Below the pieces are notes generated by a model. The model worked only from the letters and a program-made list of their open reading frames with translations, was not told the DNA's origin and did no database searches. Shown here in pieces: positions 1 through 11,982 of a stretch of DNA of 64,000 nucleotides; within the stretch, counting starts at the first letter, position 1, and every line of letters starts with the position of its first letter. The position numbers were made by a program, and so were the translations under genes. The DNA is taken from the NCBI GenBank assembly GCA_012976225.1, contig JAAVVG010000011.1:186001-250000 (forward strand), written 5' to 3'. Source of the DNA: Golubevia sp. BC0850 (Eukaryota; Basidiomycota; Exobasidiomycetes; Golubeviales; Golubeviaceae).

Positions 1-1526
1 TGACAATGATGTCCGAGAATTCCAAGAAAAAGGCCTCTCTTTTCTTAGTTGATTCACGTTTGTGACCAAAGGCGAGGCTGTAGGAGAATGAAGACAAGGA
101 AGCAGAGATTAGTAGGAGCGAGAAGAGCAGACCAAATCGACGTTCCACCCTGGCCCCCCCCCTCTTTTCTTTTTCTCATCCCAGTAGTGCCGCAGTTACT
201 CACGATTCATAAGTACCTCCAGACAGCTCGAAGAAAGTCATCCCTTCGTCAGCTAATCTCTGAATGACGTCCCTACACTCCTCGGGTTGGAAACCACCTT
301 CTTGGAACTCCATAGAGTTGATCTTGATTCCGAGAACGAAACCTTTTGTAGCAGTTGGAATCCTCTTCTTGATTTCATCGACAATCTCGAAGATGATTCT
401 AGAACGGTTCTCGAGGGAGCCTCCGTATTGATCGGTACGCTTGTTGGTCGATCTGAGGGAAGCGAAAGGGGGCGGGAGAAGGTCAGCAACAGAAGAAGTT
501 GGCGACGAGCATCTTGCGCTCCTTTCTTCAACTCACGGAGCCAGAAATCTGAGAACATGAAAGAGAAGAGGTCAAGATAGGCAGGAGAAAGGTCAGGAAC
601 AGAAGGAATTGGGCGACTAGAAGTTCGCACTCCCTTTGACAACCTCAGCACTCTCTCCCATACCTTTCCCATGCTTCGATAGACTCAACACTCCCTTCAA
701 TAGACTCACTGAGAGAGGAGATAGCCGTGGCTCGAATGAAGCTGGATTCCGTCAGCTCCAGTCTTAAAAGCGTATTCAGCCGCGGAAGCGAACTCGTCTA
801 CGACGTTCTTGATTCCTTCTAAGGTCAGAGGGGCTGGCTTCGCAAAAGAAAAGCCCATTCTATCGTCGAGCTTGACATCTGAAGCAGAGACTGGGTTTGG
901 GTTGATTGGCTCGGCGACTTGTCTTCCAGCGTGAGAGAGTTGTACGATGTAGAGGGATCCGTTAGCTTTAGCCCCTGATGCCATCCTCTTGAAGGCGTCT
1001 AGACGCTCCGGCTCGTCACCATCCTTTGGAAAAGTTGGGTTTCCAGGAGCTTCGAGATCTGTTTGGTTGACCATCGTGTTCTAGGAAGGGGAATCGGGGT
1101 AGAGACAAGTTGGTTTAGCGGTCTAGTATTTGAGCAAACGCCGCGATGGCCTCAATCTTGCTATGGACTCGAGTACTCACACCTGAGAGAATGATTCCAA
1201 ATCTGATGAAGTGGGAAACCAAAGCAAGAAAAGAGGTGGTAAGTCCTCCTGCAGTAGCAGAAAGTGTTTGAACATTCTCTTGAAACTCACCCCCCACGAC
1301 CCCACTGTTCGTACACCTTGACGAGCTCCTCCGAAGGAATACCTCTCTTACTTGGATCTTTTTGGTCCCAACTACTCAAACGTTCGGTCATGGCTGCTTT
1401 GAGAAAGACATTTGGGGCCGATACGTTGCTTCCAAGGTCGATTGGCGTGTTAAGAAGTTTGAGTCCAGCAGCGTCGAGCTTCTCTGCGTCGTAACGTTTA
1501 ACACCTTGAGCTGAAGCGGATACCAT
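1..1526 (-). CDS. NADH:flavin oxidoreductase / old yellow enzyme family (partial, continues past left edge)
   Basis: FMN-dependent ene-reductase of the old yellow enzyme family, predicted to reduce activated C=C bonds with NAD(P)H; the natural substrate is unknown. The protein starts MVSASAQGVKRY at 1526 and reads leftward through several exons. Family marks seen: the N-terminal segment NVFLKAAMTERL, LSHAGRQ, the catalytic His pair in QLHSSHGYLLSQ (HxxH), DQYGGSLENRSR, and the strand FELSGGTYES. The last exon in the window (77 down to 1) reads KRESTKKREAFFLEF, typical of the fungal 'OYE-like' branch. Junctions recovered: GRGG-FGIILSG, LSG-NTMVNQT, LLSQ to DQYGG, and TYES-LAF, all with GTGAGT-like donors. 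The C-terminal part lies outside the window. Family assignment is firm; substrate is not. Confidence 0.9.
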
Positions 1527-1765
1527 GGTTGATGAACGATGAAGTTTTTAAAGCTTGAGTTAGAAGGAAGATGGGAAGAAGAAGAAATTGCCTGAACAAT
1601 TTTCTTATAAAGCTTTCTCGTTCGGTGTTAACATGACCTCCACCAACAATCTCCTTTCGATTGATCTGCATCCGTGATTCCTTCTGGAAGACACGGTTTC
1701 CGAGCCTTACAGTGACTTGGAAAAAACAACCAATAACAAGAAGGTCATAGGAGCTCTCGTTGAGG
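1527..1765. promoter_or_regulatory. Divergent promoter between the OYE-like gene and the SENP8-like gene
   Basis: The 239 bp between the two start codons must hold both core promoters because the genes are transcribed away from each other. I see no clear TATA box or named operator. Assigned from gene layout only. Confidence 0.5.
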
Positions 1766-2773
1766 ATGGAAGGAAAGAAACAGACAAAAGAAGAAAAGAA
1801 GCTCTTCCTAGGAAATCGACTCTGCTGGGGGGACAGTCTCATCTCTGAGTATGACATCAACATGTTGAACCCTAATGAATGGTTGGGAGATGGTTTCATC
1901 GACTTTTGGTTCCAGGTCTGCAAGAGCAGCTTCGACGAGAGCGTAGATGATGATGAGAAGAGCTCCGTGAGCTTCTGGCCGCCTTCATTGGTAGAGATGC
2001 TGTCTCTGATAGGTGAGAAAAGCGAAAGAAAGATGTCAAAACAGTAGAGATATATTTGTTTCTGACCTTTTTTCTCCTGAAGCAGAGCCAGAACAGGCTG
2101 AAGGATTACTACCTTCTTTCACTGATGTTACTTTTCTTCCAAGTGAGTCCCATCTTCTACCATGATTCCGGTCAGCCCTCTCCTGTTCTGAATTGAGCTT
2201 TTTCACCTCTTTCCAGTTAGTAATCGATACGAATCGAGCGGAAGAGGCTCTCACTGGTCGCTACTCGTGATCTCTGCAGCCTCGACAGCACTGCATTTTG
2301 ATTCTTGTTCAGGTGCAAATCTCAGCGCAGCCCAGTCCGTTTTGAGTCGTTTCAACTTGGCTTTCAAAGACAAGATGGATGGAGATGGAAGCTCAAAAAT
2401 CACTACTGTCCCAGTGGAAGATCAGATGAATGGTAGGTCCAATGCTTCTGTCCTACCCTGAAAAGCTTTTCCGTTTAAAATTGACTCATCTGAATCGGTT
2501 CCCACCTCCCAACCTTTGTTTTCTCAAGGGTATGACTGTGGAATTTACGTCCTGGTTTTCTCCTATCTCTACCAGAGCTTTATCAGCAACCTTTCACCAA
2601 CCTTCGACCATCTTTTGATCTCTAAAATCACACCTAAATTCATCTCAGAAAGTCGGACTTACATCTTGAAATGGATTCGAGACTGGAGGCAGATAGATGA
2701 GAAGGAGAGGAAAGAATTGAAGAGCATCAAGCAGGTTTGCCGAAGGATAGGGCAACCTTTGCCCGAGCTTTAA
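1766..2773 (+). CDS. SENP8/NEP-type deneddylase (Ulp1/C48 cysteine protease)
   Basis: Cysteine protease of the Ulp1/SENP clan, closest by motif layout to SENP8/Nep (NEDD8-specific), which removes NEDD8/Rub1 from cullins and other targets. Four exons (1766-2012, 2086-2142, 2217-2432, 2529-2773) join in frame to about 254 aa. The N-terminal motif is DINMLNPNEWLGDGFIDFWF (compare 'LLDPPSWLNDHIIGFAFEY' in SENP8). Catalytic residues are visible: His in GSHWSLLV, Asp in LHFDSCSG, the oxyanion Gln in VEDQMN, and Cys in YDCGIYVLVF. A lysine-rich C-terminal tail follows. The first ATG of the open frame (1766) is used; it is preceded by a TTG that some ORF callers would choose. NEDD8 rather than SUMO specificity is inferred from the compact size and the motif spacing. 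Confidence 0.87.
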
Positions 2774-3252
2774 TTATTCTGTACTGCTCATAATTCATAA
2801 ATTTCACCCCTTTTGATCTCATTGCGAAAAGAAGTTCTATAGGTTGGTTCTTGTTTGTGAAAAGAATAAAGGCATAAAGAAACCATGCCTTCGGCCCAAA
2901 CCGAGTGGCTCGAGAATGAATGGTACAAGTAAGATGAGGAAAATGCTCCCACAACAAAAAACAAAGGAGATAAAGGAAAAAGGAGAAGGAAATTTATCAT
3001 GAAGGATGAGAGGCTTGCGGAGAGATGAGAAGAGAGAATGAATGGGATAAGAGGGGGGGGGGGGATGGGATGAGAGAGTGACCAAAAAGAGAATGGAAAT
3101 AGCCTATGAGAAATTGAAGGAGGGTTAAAAGGTTTAAATGGCGTTGTGGGTTGGATTAAAGGTTGGAAATCTTAAGCTAGAGGACAACGAACTTGGTCTT
3201 GAGGGACTGGAAGCTCTGATAATTGCCCACTTTATCATTTTTGCCTTCATAT
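2774..3252. other. Intergenic, convergent 3' ends
   Basis: This stretch lies between the tail-to-tail SENP8-like and transporter genes. It carries a G homopolymer of about a dozen bases near 3052-3064, just upstream of GATGGGATGAG. No credible gene is seen; the ORFs here are low complexity. Confidence 0.6.
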
Positions 3253-5104
3253 TTAACCCTTGTAAGTCTTGAAAGCGACCAACCCAGCCAAAGCGATTCC
3301 ATAACCAAAGTATTGGAGTCCGGTAATTTCATCACCAAAGAAGAACATACTTCCCATGATCAGAAGAATATCCTTCAATACTCCAGCTAGAGTTAAAGTT
3401 AATGAAGAAGCAGCTCCAATTAAGAAGACAGCAGCGATGTTAAGACAGAAAGCCACACCTGCATTCGTGAAAAGAATGAAAGGTCCAACTTTTCCAAGAT
3501 CCAAGAATGGAGCTGAACCTTCAAAGACTACCAAAGCTAACGAATTTATAACTGCACAGACTGGAGCGAAATAGTATAAGGAAACTAATGGATCCATCTT
3601 TAAACCTTGAAGTAAGATTTGGATCATAACCAATCTTGAAGATTCGAAGAGGATTCCTAAGACTTGAGCTACGAAACCTTTCAAGACGAAATTGAGTTCG
3701 TTGTAGGAAGCGATGGAGACCCCAAATGAAATGGCAGAGACAATTCCAACTAATGGCATTGACATTTGTTTGAGTCCAAAGGCGAAGGAGATGATGAGAA
3801 CAGCTACTGGAGTGAAAGCCTAAAGGAAGGAAGAGTGGGAAAAGCAGAGAAGATTCTGATCAGTCAAATGTTTGAATCTTTTGAGCTCTTCCTTCTGTCT
3901 GGAGGCGAGAGTCTTAGGCAGGCTCACTTTAAGCATCTGAATGAACGGGACTGAAAGAGTAAGATATGCCACATTCGAGAAGATCAAAGAGGCGGAGAAC
4001 AGAGCTCCAATTGGTAAGATGTTTCTGTACCATCTCTCTTTTGTCATTTCGACGTCTTTGAGCCCATCTAAGAGATGAGTGAAGCGAGCTAATAGCCTCG
4101 TTCCAAAAGTTGCGAAGGCCATATGCCAGGTTGTGATGAAGACTGGGTATGGGAAGTTGAGTCCTTTTTTGGTGGGGTCTTTCTGTAGAATGTAGCTGTG
4201 GGGTCGAGGAAGAGGGAAGAGCAGGATGTCAGAAGCTTGAGAGATAGTTACGAGATTCATTTGTAGATTGCATGCTAACTCTTTCTTCACCTCTTCCGAG
4301 CTTGATGAACCTTAGAGGGACGTTAGGCTACTCCAGAAAAGGTTTGAACTAGCCCAGAACTGCCCATCCTTCCAGCGGAGACTTCGAATGCATCAGATCT
4401 CGCATTGATCAGCGCCTATGTTTTCCTAAAGAAGGAAATCAAGTGGGAAGGCAGAGCATGCTCCACCGCTCTGCCTTCCATCCCTCCACCTCCTGCCTCA
4501 GATATCACTAAAAGCTGTACCGGCGGCACTTTTGAAATCCAAGCTGCAAGTCTCAGTCGTGATCTCTATAGGGCATGTATAGCCCCTTAAGAAAGACGCC
4601 TCGAAGAAGGCGAGCTCGATAGCGAGAACCCTTCCTACTCTCGAAGGAGGAACCGTCTGTTCGTCGTCAACAGACCCAGGCTGGAGGCGAGGCCAGAACG
4701 ACAGTAGTATAGTAGACCTACTAATTTCTGAATTCCATTCCTGGAAGCTGCCCTCCCTTCTTTCAGACCTTGATGCACTTCCTTTTCAAACTCTCTTCCT
4801 CTCCCAGCCCTTTGCCGCTCCCGTACCGCCTCACCAAGCTCAGCCGGCTGTTCTGAATCTGAATGGAAGCTACTCACGCATTGTAAACGATTACACTACT
4901 TGAGAGAGAGATCCATAAAGCGATGATTACAGCTGGATGAATGGATTTCTTTGGTGCAGGTGAGGAAGTTCCGCCTGGTAAAATTCCATTCGAGCGAGCT
5001 GAAGCACCCATTCCACTAGCTCCAGGTGTTCCAACTGAAGGCTGAGAGTATTTTTCATCCACCGATAAGGATTGCATTGGAAGCGAAGTGTGTTCTTTCG
5101 ACAT
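3253..5104 (-). CDS. Triose-phosphate transporter (TPT)/SLC35-family membrane transporter
   Basis: Multi-pass Golgi or ER type solute carrier of the TPT/nucleotide-sugar transporter (DUF250) family; substrate unknown. Exon 1 (5104-4878) encodes a hydrophilic N terminus and the first membrane segment VIIALWISLSSSVIVYN. Exon 2 starts at 4195 (AYILQKDPTKKGLNFPYPVF) and includes ITTWHMAFATFGTRLLAR and TLSVPFIQMLK. Exon 3 (from about 3821) reads AFTPVAVLIISFAFGLKQMS and continues through several hydrophobic segments to FGYGIALAGLVAFKTYKG. These are typical TPT landmarks, including the FIQMLKAFTPV core. The first intron (4877-4196, 682 bp) is about ten times longer than most introns here. Start chosen at the ATG giving MSKEHTSLPMQ. 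Confidence 0.85.
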
Positions 5105-5596
5105 GACTCAAATTGACGTCGCGACAGAGTTTCCAAAAGTTTGAGTTTGACTGCAGAGTTTTGAAACTTGCTTTGAGAGTTGATGCCAGATTGAAAGTGA
5201 TAGAGACTAGATGGTATGACCTTGGCTAGGATTGAATCTAGTTGAAAAAGGAGGATACAAGAGGGATCGAGTGGAAAGGATAGAGTCGGGAGGAAACTAG
5301 TTTGAAGCCAAACCCGCGACCGAGGGGATGGCACGCATACTAGGAGGAAGCGTGCTCTATAGAAAAAATTCACAACCACTTTTGAAGGCATTCTATTTCG
5401 GATCGCTTTGATTGGAAATCGACGCATCTCACTCTAACGAAGCCTCATTTGGACGATCATTTCATGTTCCACAGCCAGTCAATTACTCATCTGAATTCAA
5501 TTTAAACTTTGCTCTTTTTCCAACTTTCACCCGTTGACTAATGTATGTACCCCTCCCTCGTCCCTCCCACCCCACCACCATTCCCTCATTGTCTCT
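5105..5596. other. Promoter of the TPT-family gene and 3' flank of the aminopeptidase gene
   Basis: About 490 bp with no convincing coding exon. An antisense-looking open frame (roughly 4927-5427 on the minus strand) overlaps exon 1 of the transporter in another frame and has no recognisable domain. Confidence 0.5.
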
Positions 5597-8047
5597 TTAT
5601 ACGGCGACAGAAGCAGCTCCGAAGCGTCTGGCAAACTCGATCAAGGCACGAGTTGGACGACCAGTTAGAGCTCTCGCCTGATAATCACTGCTACCATGAT
5701 CCGACTCCATAGTTCCAGCAATGTCCTATGGGGATCAAAAATCGAACAAAAGTCAGCAATACAATCCTTCCAATACGTCTCGGAACATGAGAAGCATGGC
5801 CAGATTCCATCGGAGTAAGGAATGAGAAGAAGTTGGAGCGAAGGAATCCCACACCATCTTTCTCGACTCCCATCTATTCGCTACTTCCATCTCTATCTCT
5901 CTAGTCATTAGACTCACCAAATGGGCGTATCTGACTTTGGCTTTACCCTCTCCACTTTCCAACCCATCTCTATCTTCCAAACCTTCAACGAATTGTTTCA
6001 AGAAGACGGCAGCGCAAGCACTTCCAGCAGGGCTTCCCTTGTTACAAAGATCCGCATTAGATCCAGCAATCGAGTACATGAAGTCTTCAGCACCTGGCAT
6101 TCGCCAAAATCTATCATGTTCAGCTTCTCCAGCTGTCTTCAATTCTTGCCATAAGCTTTCATCTTCTGTGAAGGTTCCAGTGTAGACATGACTGCAGAAA
6201 AGAAGAACAGGCATCAACATCTCTTTCAAAAATTATTTTCTAACAGAAGCGGTACTCACCCCAAGGCATGTAAGATAGCACCAGTCAACGTGGCGACGTC
6301 AATCAAAGTGTGAGGTTTGAATTCTTGAGAGACATATGTCAAAGCGTCTGCTAGAACTAGCCTTCCTTCGGCATCTGTGTTGTCTACCTCCACTGTTAGA
6401 CCTTTCTTCGAGACGATGATGTCACCTGGCTTAGTTGCGGTTCCCGAGGGCATGTTCTCACAGAGAGGAGTACAGGTAACGACGTTGATTGGAAGTCCTA
6501 GTTGAGCGATTGCTAAAGTTGCAGCGACACAAGTTCCAGCACCTAATCAACAAGGAAGAAGAGCTAGACAGTTCAAATGAGTCTCCACTCCAGAGTAAAG
6601 GTTCGAAAGACTCTCCTCAGAACTGACATCCCAGAGCTTCGTTCCGCCCCTTTCCCTCCAAACTTTCTCATCTTTTGTTTGCATGAGCTTCAACTCACCA
6701 AGCATATCAGCTCTCATCAATTTCATTCCAGCACCGCCTTTGATTGAAATTCCTCCACTATCAAAAGTGATCCCCTTTCCAACGAAGGCGAGAGTTGGAG
6801 CATTTGGATCCTTTGCTCCAGTGTACTTGATTTGTAAGAACTTGGCAGGCTCTGCAGTACCATTAGTGACACTCAAAAAGGTGTTCATGTTTTGAGAGCG
6901 AGCCCAATCTTCATCGAAAGCATCAATCTTGACGTTGGGGATTCCTTTGAAGGCTGCGACGGCTCTGTCACAGAAGATGGTTGGAGTCATGAGACTAGAA
7001 AGAGGCGAGGGGGAGAAACATGAAAGGGAGTGGAAAGGAATAAGGAGGCGAAAGGGGTTCAGTGAGAGGGAAAGGGTAGGGAGGACAGAAAGGAGAAGAG
7101 ATGGCGGGCGTCTTTCGAGGAGAAGCTCCATTCAAGTTCCTCTTGCTGAACCTCGGAACTGATTACTGTTAGACAGTGAGATTTGAAGAAACGCAGAAGC
7201 TCTATCTTTGCTCTTCGGAACGTCTCGTCTTCTTGGTGGTTCCACTCTGCCCTCCTCTTCTGCCGCCTCTCCTCCTCTCTCATGATACTCACTTGGCTGG
7301 AGTCTCTCCGACATCACGAGCATAGTTTTGAGCTTTAGCGTAAACTTCCCCAGTCCACCAACTGAGTTTCTCGTCTGCCTTAACCTCATCATTCTCATCC
7401 TTCAGCTCCTGCTTCGCTTCTTTAGAAGAGTCCCCGCCTAGAGGAATGACTTCAATCTCTCTTCCAGCTTGAAGTTGAGGATCTAAACCGAAGGTACCAT
7501 TCTTAGACTTAAAGAGATCACATTTCCACAGAGCCAAATGAGCACCTACAGCGCTGGCGTGAGGAAGAGAAGTTGGTTCGACCGCGATAGTTCTTGGAGT
7601 TGGAGCTTTAGAATCTTTCTCCTTCTTGACTGAAGAACCGACATCTCTAACAGCTTTGATACCTTTAGCAGCAGCTAATCTTGTTCTCTCTTGAAGTTCG
7701 TTACGTAGGTAAATGTTAGCAGCTGGTAACTTGTCTGAAGCAGTGGTAGGAGCTGGCTTCTGCCTTCCTAAAGAGACTGCAGTGATCACTGGAGATTGAG
7801 CATCTTGAGGATAGAAAGTTCTCAATTGACCAAACTTCTCTGAAGAAGCTCTTGAGTTTGACCATTGAGATTCAATTGAAGCAGAGTCAAAAGAAGAAGC
7901 AGAGGAAGTTGAAGAGATTGGCTTTCCGTTTGAATCGATTAGAAGTACGATTCCATCTGGCTTGGAGGTAGTGCTTGACATTCTTCTAATGATGGAAGAG
8001 TTGAGAATTCTTTTGGAACTGATGGAATAGAAGGAAGGAGAGATCAT
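5597..8047 (-). CDS. Leucyl aminopeptidase, peptidase family M17
   Basis: Two-metal aminopeptidase that removes N-terminal residues from peptides; family members are hexamers. Five exons rebuild a complete protein. The N-terminal domain has the [16 protein letters not shown] start; the catalytic domain has [26 protein letters not shown] and the M17 signature [15 protein letters not shown], which supply the conserved Lys and Asp/Glu metal ligands, then [10 protein letters not shown]. The end is DIAGTMESD...[16 protein letters not shown]. Intron 1 (7292-6995) is 298 bp; the junction restores [13 protein letters not shown], a strongly conserved M17 segment. The first Met (8047) gives a Ser/Ile/Arg-rich leader ([16 protein letters not shown]) that looks like a mitochondrial presequence. 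A second in-frame Met at 7981 would give a cytosolic form. Confidence 0.92.
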
Positions 8048-9350
8048 TCGATGAAAGGAAGAGGGACCTTAGGACCTTATCAGTACACCGAGCCGATACA
8101 TGAAGCTCTCTTCGGCAAAATGACCGAACAATAGAATGTTCTTTTCGAAAAGTCATTCTTCCATGAAGATTCGAAAATTTGAGACCCCAAAAAAGTTTCG
8201 AGATGAACACATCACTCAAGATCTCGAATAAGGAGAATGATAGAGCAGCCACTGACCAGTGAATGGGTGGCGAATGGAGGATAATGTTTGTTAAGAGGGG
8301 AAGAGCCCTACTCGAGCAAGCAGGTTGACGATATAGCTGTACAGTATATCAGAAGAGGAGGCTGGAGGCAAACAATTGGGGGTTTGCCATAGAGTTCTGA
8401 AGGGCGTTGGAGGATAGATGAGTCTCGCAGGAGAAAGAAGAGGTCCGAGAAGCGTAGCTTTGATCTTGAGATCCACCAAAAGTCTTCGATAGATCTACTA
8501 AAAAACTTCGAAGGAAAGGAGATGAGGTTTTCACTGACGGGGGTAGCAATTTGACTTTCACAATTTATCCCCAACCCTTCCCCGCCGTCTGCTAAATTCC
8601 GTAGCTGTTGCAGTGATTCAAAGCTGGTTCTACGGATATGAGAAGACAAAATGAAGCTATAGCTCACCTCAGAGGTGTTAGACATGATTGCTAAAGTCCG
8701 ATTGAGGGCGATATCCCCATTCTTCGCTCTTCTCTGTACGTTTAGTCAACATCAATCGCCCTTGAAATTCGAAGTTCAGAACATCTGAGACAAAGCAAAC
8801 CATTCTTCTTTTCTCTTTCATTTTTAGAATGCAGAAATTTCAGGCCAGAAAATCCTTTTAAAGTCATTTAGTTTTTTCATCTGGAGATAATTCTATAGAC
8901 CGATCTACCTTTTCACCACTTCCTCCCGCTCTCCCTAGCTTTAGAAACTGAGCTTCTACCTTTCACCAGAATTCTAACATTTTAGATCGTTCTCTCTTTC
9001 CCGGTGCCAGTGAACAAATCCGTTCTTTGATCATTTCTCAGCGCCTTGTTTTGCCACTTCCTCGCAACATAAAGGTTAGCTCGATCTCAAATTCTCCAGA
9101 GACCTTCGGAATGAAAATTTTTCTGATTGTCTGTGACTTTATCTTGTAGATGCAGGAATCAGCGCAATCTTTCATCCAGAGCTGAACTGAACCGCCTCTC
9201 CCCTCACCGACGATCTGTCGCTCTAAAGTGGCAACCATCTCTCCCTGTTTATATGTGTTTGATTAGCAGATGTTGATAATGGTATCATTTCGAATTTCGG
9301 GTTAGACACAGAAAAATAATAAAAAGCTCGCTTCTGTCTGGATTTTCGAA
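8048..9350. other. Unresolved 1.3 kb stretch; possible small spliced genes
   Basis: No recognisable family is present. Possible pieces are: a minus-strand 125-codon open frame from 8685 (MSNTSEVSYSF...), which may itself be split by a GTGAGC donor; a plus-strand short start at 8684 (MIAKVRLRAISPFFALL) that overlaps the previous start head to head, so both cannot easily be real; a plus-strand exon-like block near 8971-9071 with a good acceptor and a GTTAGC donor, reading ILDRSLFPGASEQIRSLI; and a minus-strand start at 9238 (MVATLERQIV). None can be joined with confidence. Confidence 0.3.
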
Positions 9351-10423
9351 TCATTTCCTTGCCTTCACAATCCAAACCTTGATTCTTTCTTCAACCTTCC
9401 CATTCTCATCTCCAAACATCTCCCCATACTTCTTCCATTTTGATTCGAACATCGTCTTCGCTTCTCTCAACTGCTCTTCGTTCAACCTTTTCCCAAGATT
9501 CTCAACCATAGGCAATTTGATCCACGAATCCCAAAGCTGGTCTATTTCTTCCGGTGACTTTGTGTCGTGAACTTTAATAACTGAAGGATATTCAAAAGAC
9601 GAAATCTCAATCGAAGAATAACCAGCTCCTTCGACTAAAGATCTGATTGAAGAAGGGTCTTTAGCCCAGAGTCGTTCCCACGCAACGGAAAGATTTAAGT
9701 CTGAAGCGATCTCTTCGAAAATCTCCCCTGGCGGAAACGTGACGAGACAGTAAAGGGAAGTGGTCATGATAGGTTGCGATCGAGTATCAGAAACAAAACT
9801 CACCTGGCAGATTGGTGCCGCTTTGAAGGACATCCAAAACGAGGATTCCATCTTCTTTCAACAACTCTCTCCAGCCTTTCAGAGCTTCCAGTCTCTCACT
9901 CAGCAGAACCAGAGCTGAACAGCAGATGATACTATTCCAATCTTTTTCTTGTCCAACAGTCTTCTTCAAAGAGATCAAATCAGCGATGTCTCCGACTTTG
10001 AAGTCAATCTTGAGTGATTTGACTGACCCGTCAAGCTCTTCCAAGAATTGTGGGACTTTCCCATTTGCCACTTCTATCATCTCGGAAGTGAAGTCGATTC
10101 CAACCACCTTTCCACCAGGGCTTGCCAATTTAGCCGCGTAGAAAGCGTCCAAACCAGTTCCGCAGGCCAAAGAGAGAACTTTATGGCCCGGCTTGATTTC
10201 CATTAGAGAAGACATGTGATCGGCTAACATCGAATGAAAATCGCCAGCATGATGTTGTTTCGAATCGTAGGATTGAGCTCGAGATCCGTAGGCGGCTTGA
10301 GTAGCTATAAGATGAATGAGAGTTGGGTGAGAGCAAACGGAGGTGGAGAACGATTGTTTGGAACTCACCTGCTGAGTCGTGCTTGAGTCTGGACTCTTGT
10401 AAAGGAGACATTCTTTCAAACAA
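9351..10423 (-). CDS. Class I SAM-dependent methyltransferase (UbiE/Methyltransf_11 type)
   Basis: Predicted small-molecule methyltransferase with a Rossmann SAM fold; substrate unknown. Three exons join in frame: MFERMSPLQESRLKHDSA / ATQAAYGSRAQSYDS...LPGE / EIFEEIASDLN...KVWIVKARK. Motif I is VLSLACGTGLDA, followed by the acidic loop VVGIDFTSEMIEVA, then KVGDIADL and WNSIICCSALVLL (motifs II-III region). The start at 10423 is preferred over the upstream Met at 10437, because only the 10423 frame splices in phase onto the conserved AAYGSRAQSYD segment. The upstream gene is divergent (RNPS1-like), about 100 bp away; no functional link is visible. Confidence 0.8.
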
Positions 10424-10524
10424 TTTGAATTAGTCATAAGGGAGAGAAGGAAGGTGCGGTTTAGAAGGAAAGGGTGGAGAGTTGAATCTTCTCGTTAACC
10501 TCGAACCACACATTGATCGACATC
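10424..10524. promoter_or_regulatory. Divergent promoter, methyltransferase / RNPS1-like gene
   Basis: About 101 bp separates two divergent start codons, so both promoters are packed here. No TATA element is obvious. Inferred from gene layout. Confidence 0.45.
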
Positions 10525-11982
10525 ATGGGTTCAAGAGGAAGGTCACCTTCGCCCAAACGAGTTTCCTCTCCTGTAAATGAAATGAGGGACTCAACTCCAA
10601 AAGGCAAGGGTAAGGCAAAAGGGAAGGATACCAAGCAAGATGATAGAATGAGCACCTCAAGATCTAGATCTAGATCAGAATCAAGATCCACAAGATCTCG
10701 CTCACTCTCTTCCAGGAGTAGAAGCAGGAGTAGAAGTAGAAGTAGAAGTAGAAGCTATTCAAGGTCAAGAAGCAGAAGTGATAGAAGTCGAAGCAGATCA
10801 AGAAGGTCCGACAGCCGTTCAAGGAGCAGATCAAGATCCCTTTCATCCAGGAGTCGGAGTAGAAGTAGAAGTTCAACGCTTTCTAGAAGTAGAAGTAGAA
10901 GCTTGAGTAGATCAACTGGAAGCTTAGGCTCAGTGGATAGTAGAACTAAGAGTCATGAGAAGAGGTTGACTGGAGTTCAGGTGGATGGCTTGACTAGAAT
11001 GGTTCAAGAAAGGCATCTACAGGAAATCTTCGAGGTCTATGGAAAGGTTCAACTGGTTGACTTACCTAAGTTTAGAGATTGTGAGTTTTGATTTGAAAAT
11101 GTGGGAATCGAGTTTGAAGTTGTGTTAGGGAAAGGTCGATTTGAACCTCTTCGGAGAGCCTGCCTACGTTCGATCTCCTTCTCCAATCGAAGATGGTATC
11201 AGATCTTGACGAATGGGGCTACCAAAAGTCCATCACGCGACGATACAGAGGGATCTTACGCATGCATTCTCTTCCCGCTTGTCCCTCTCCTTCCGTGCAC
11301 CTTTCTCTACTTCCTTCCTCCTCTTCTCGCTTATCTTCCCACAGCCGGCGATAACAAAGGAAGAGCCCTGATTCAATACTCAAGCTTTTCAGCAGCCAAA
11401 ATGGCAGCTTCTCATATGAACAGAGGACAGATAGATGGAGGAATCTTAACAGTCGAAGTAATTAATCCAGCTAGATTTAAAGAAGGAGGAAAGAGACCCG
11501 TTCGAAATAACGGAGCTGATAGATATAGAGGAGCTGGTATGGAGAGGGAGAGAAGACCTTTAGATGGAAGAGATAGAGGGGATAGAGATCGAGATTACAG
11601 AGATCGAGATTACAGAGATCGAGATGATGGGAGAAGGAATGGAAATTGGGTTTCAAATCGAAATGGTAATGGTAATGCGAGTTACTTACCAAGAGCTAAG
11701 CATGATACTTATTCTTCGGCTAGTGATTTCAAAAAAGGAGATAGAGAAAGGGACGAGGAGAGAAAAGATGAGAAGATGGATGATGCAAGAGATAGAGAAC
11801 GGAATGAAGCTTCAAGTTCTGCTGGGAAAGACAAGGAGATCAATTCGAATGATCAAGATATGGAATTAAAAGAAGAAGTTTCAACAAGCAGGGTTTCAAG
11901 AAGTTCCAGAAGTCCTCCACCACATTTACAGATGAGAAGGAGGAGAGATAGTAGGTCTCCACCTTCAAGAGAGGAAAGGTGA
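10525..11982 (+). CDS. RNPS1-like SR/RRM RNA-binding protein (ASAP/PSAP, exon-junction periphery)
   Basis: Nuclear mRNA-binding protein of about 397 aa with one intron (11081-11344, 264 bp). Residues ~45-145 form a long Arg-Ser repeat region made of GAAGTA/AGATCA-type codon repeats. One RRM follows: RNP2-like VQVDGLTRMV, LQEIFEVYGKV, then RNP1-like KGRALIQYSSF across the intron, ending GQIDGGILTVEVI. The HMNRGQIDGG segment matches the RNPS1 RRM ('HMDGGQIDGQ'). A basic/acidic tail with RDRDY repeats and an RSPPP/RRRRDSRSPP end completes it. RNPS1 partners with Acinus/Pinin in the ASAP/PSAP complexes that influence splicing; that role is inferred by family. The annotated ATG lies four codons inside a longer open frame that would start with TTG. 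Confidence 0.82.

Noticed and set aside
4405-4590. Plus-strand open frame inside the 682 bp transporter intron
   Set aside because: No recognisable content, no splice signals on that strand, and it is short enough to be chance.
5105-5427. Minus-strand open frame upstream of the transporter gene as a separate gene
   Set aside because: It overlaps exon 1 of the transporter in another frame, is low complexity, and has no domain.
10640-10920. Tandem repeat mistaken for a satellite or CRISPR-like array
   Set aside because: It is the codon-repeat region encoding the RS domain of the RNPS1-like protein; there are no spacers and the frame is maintained.
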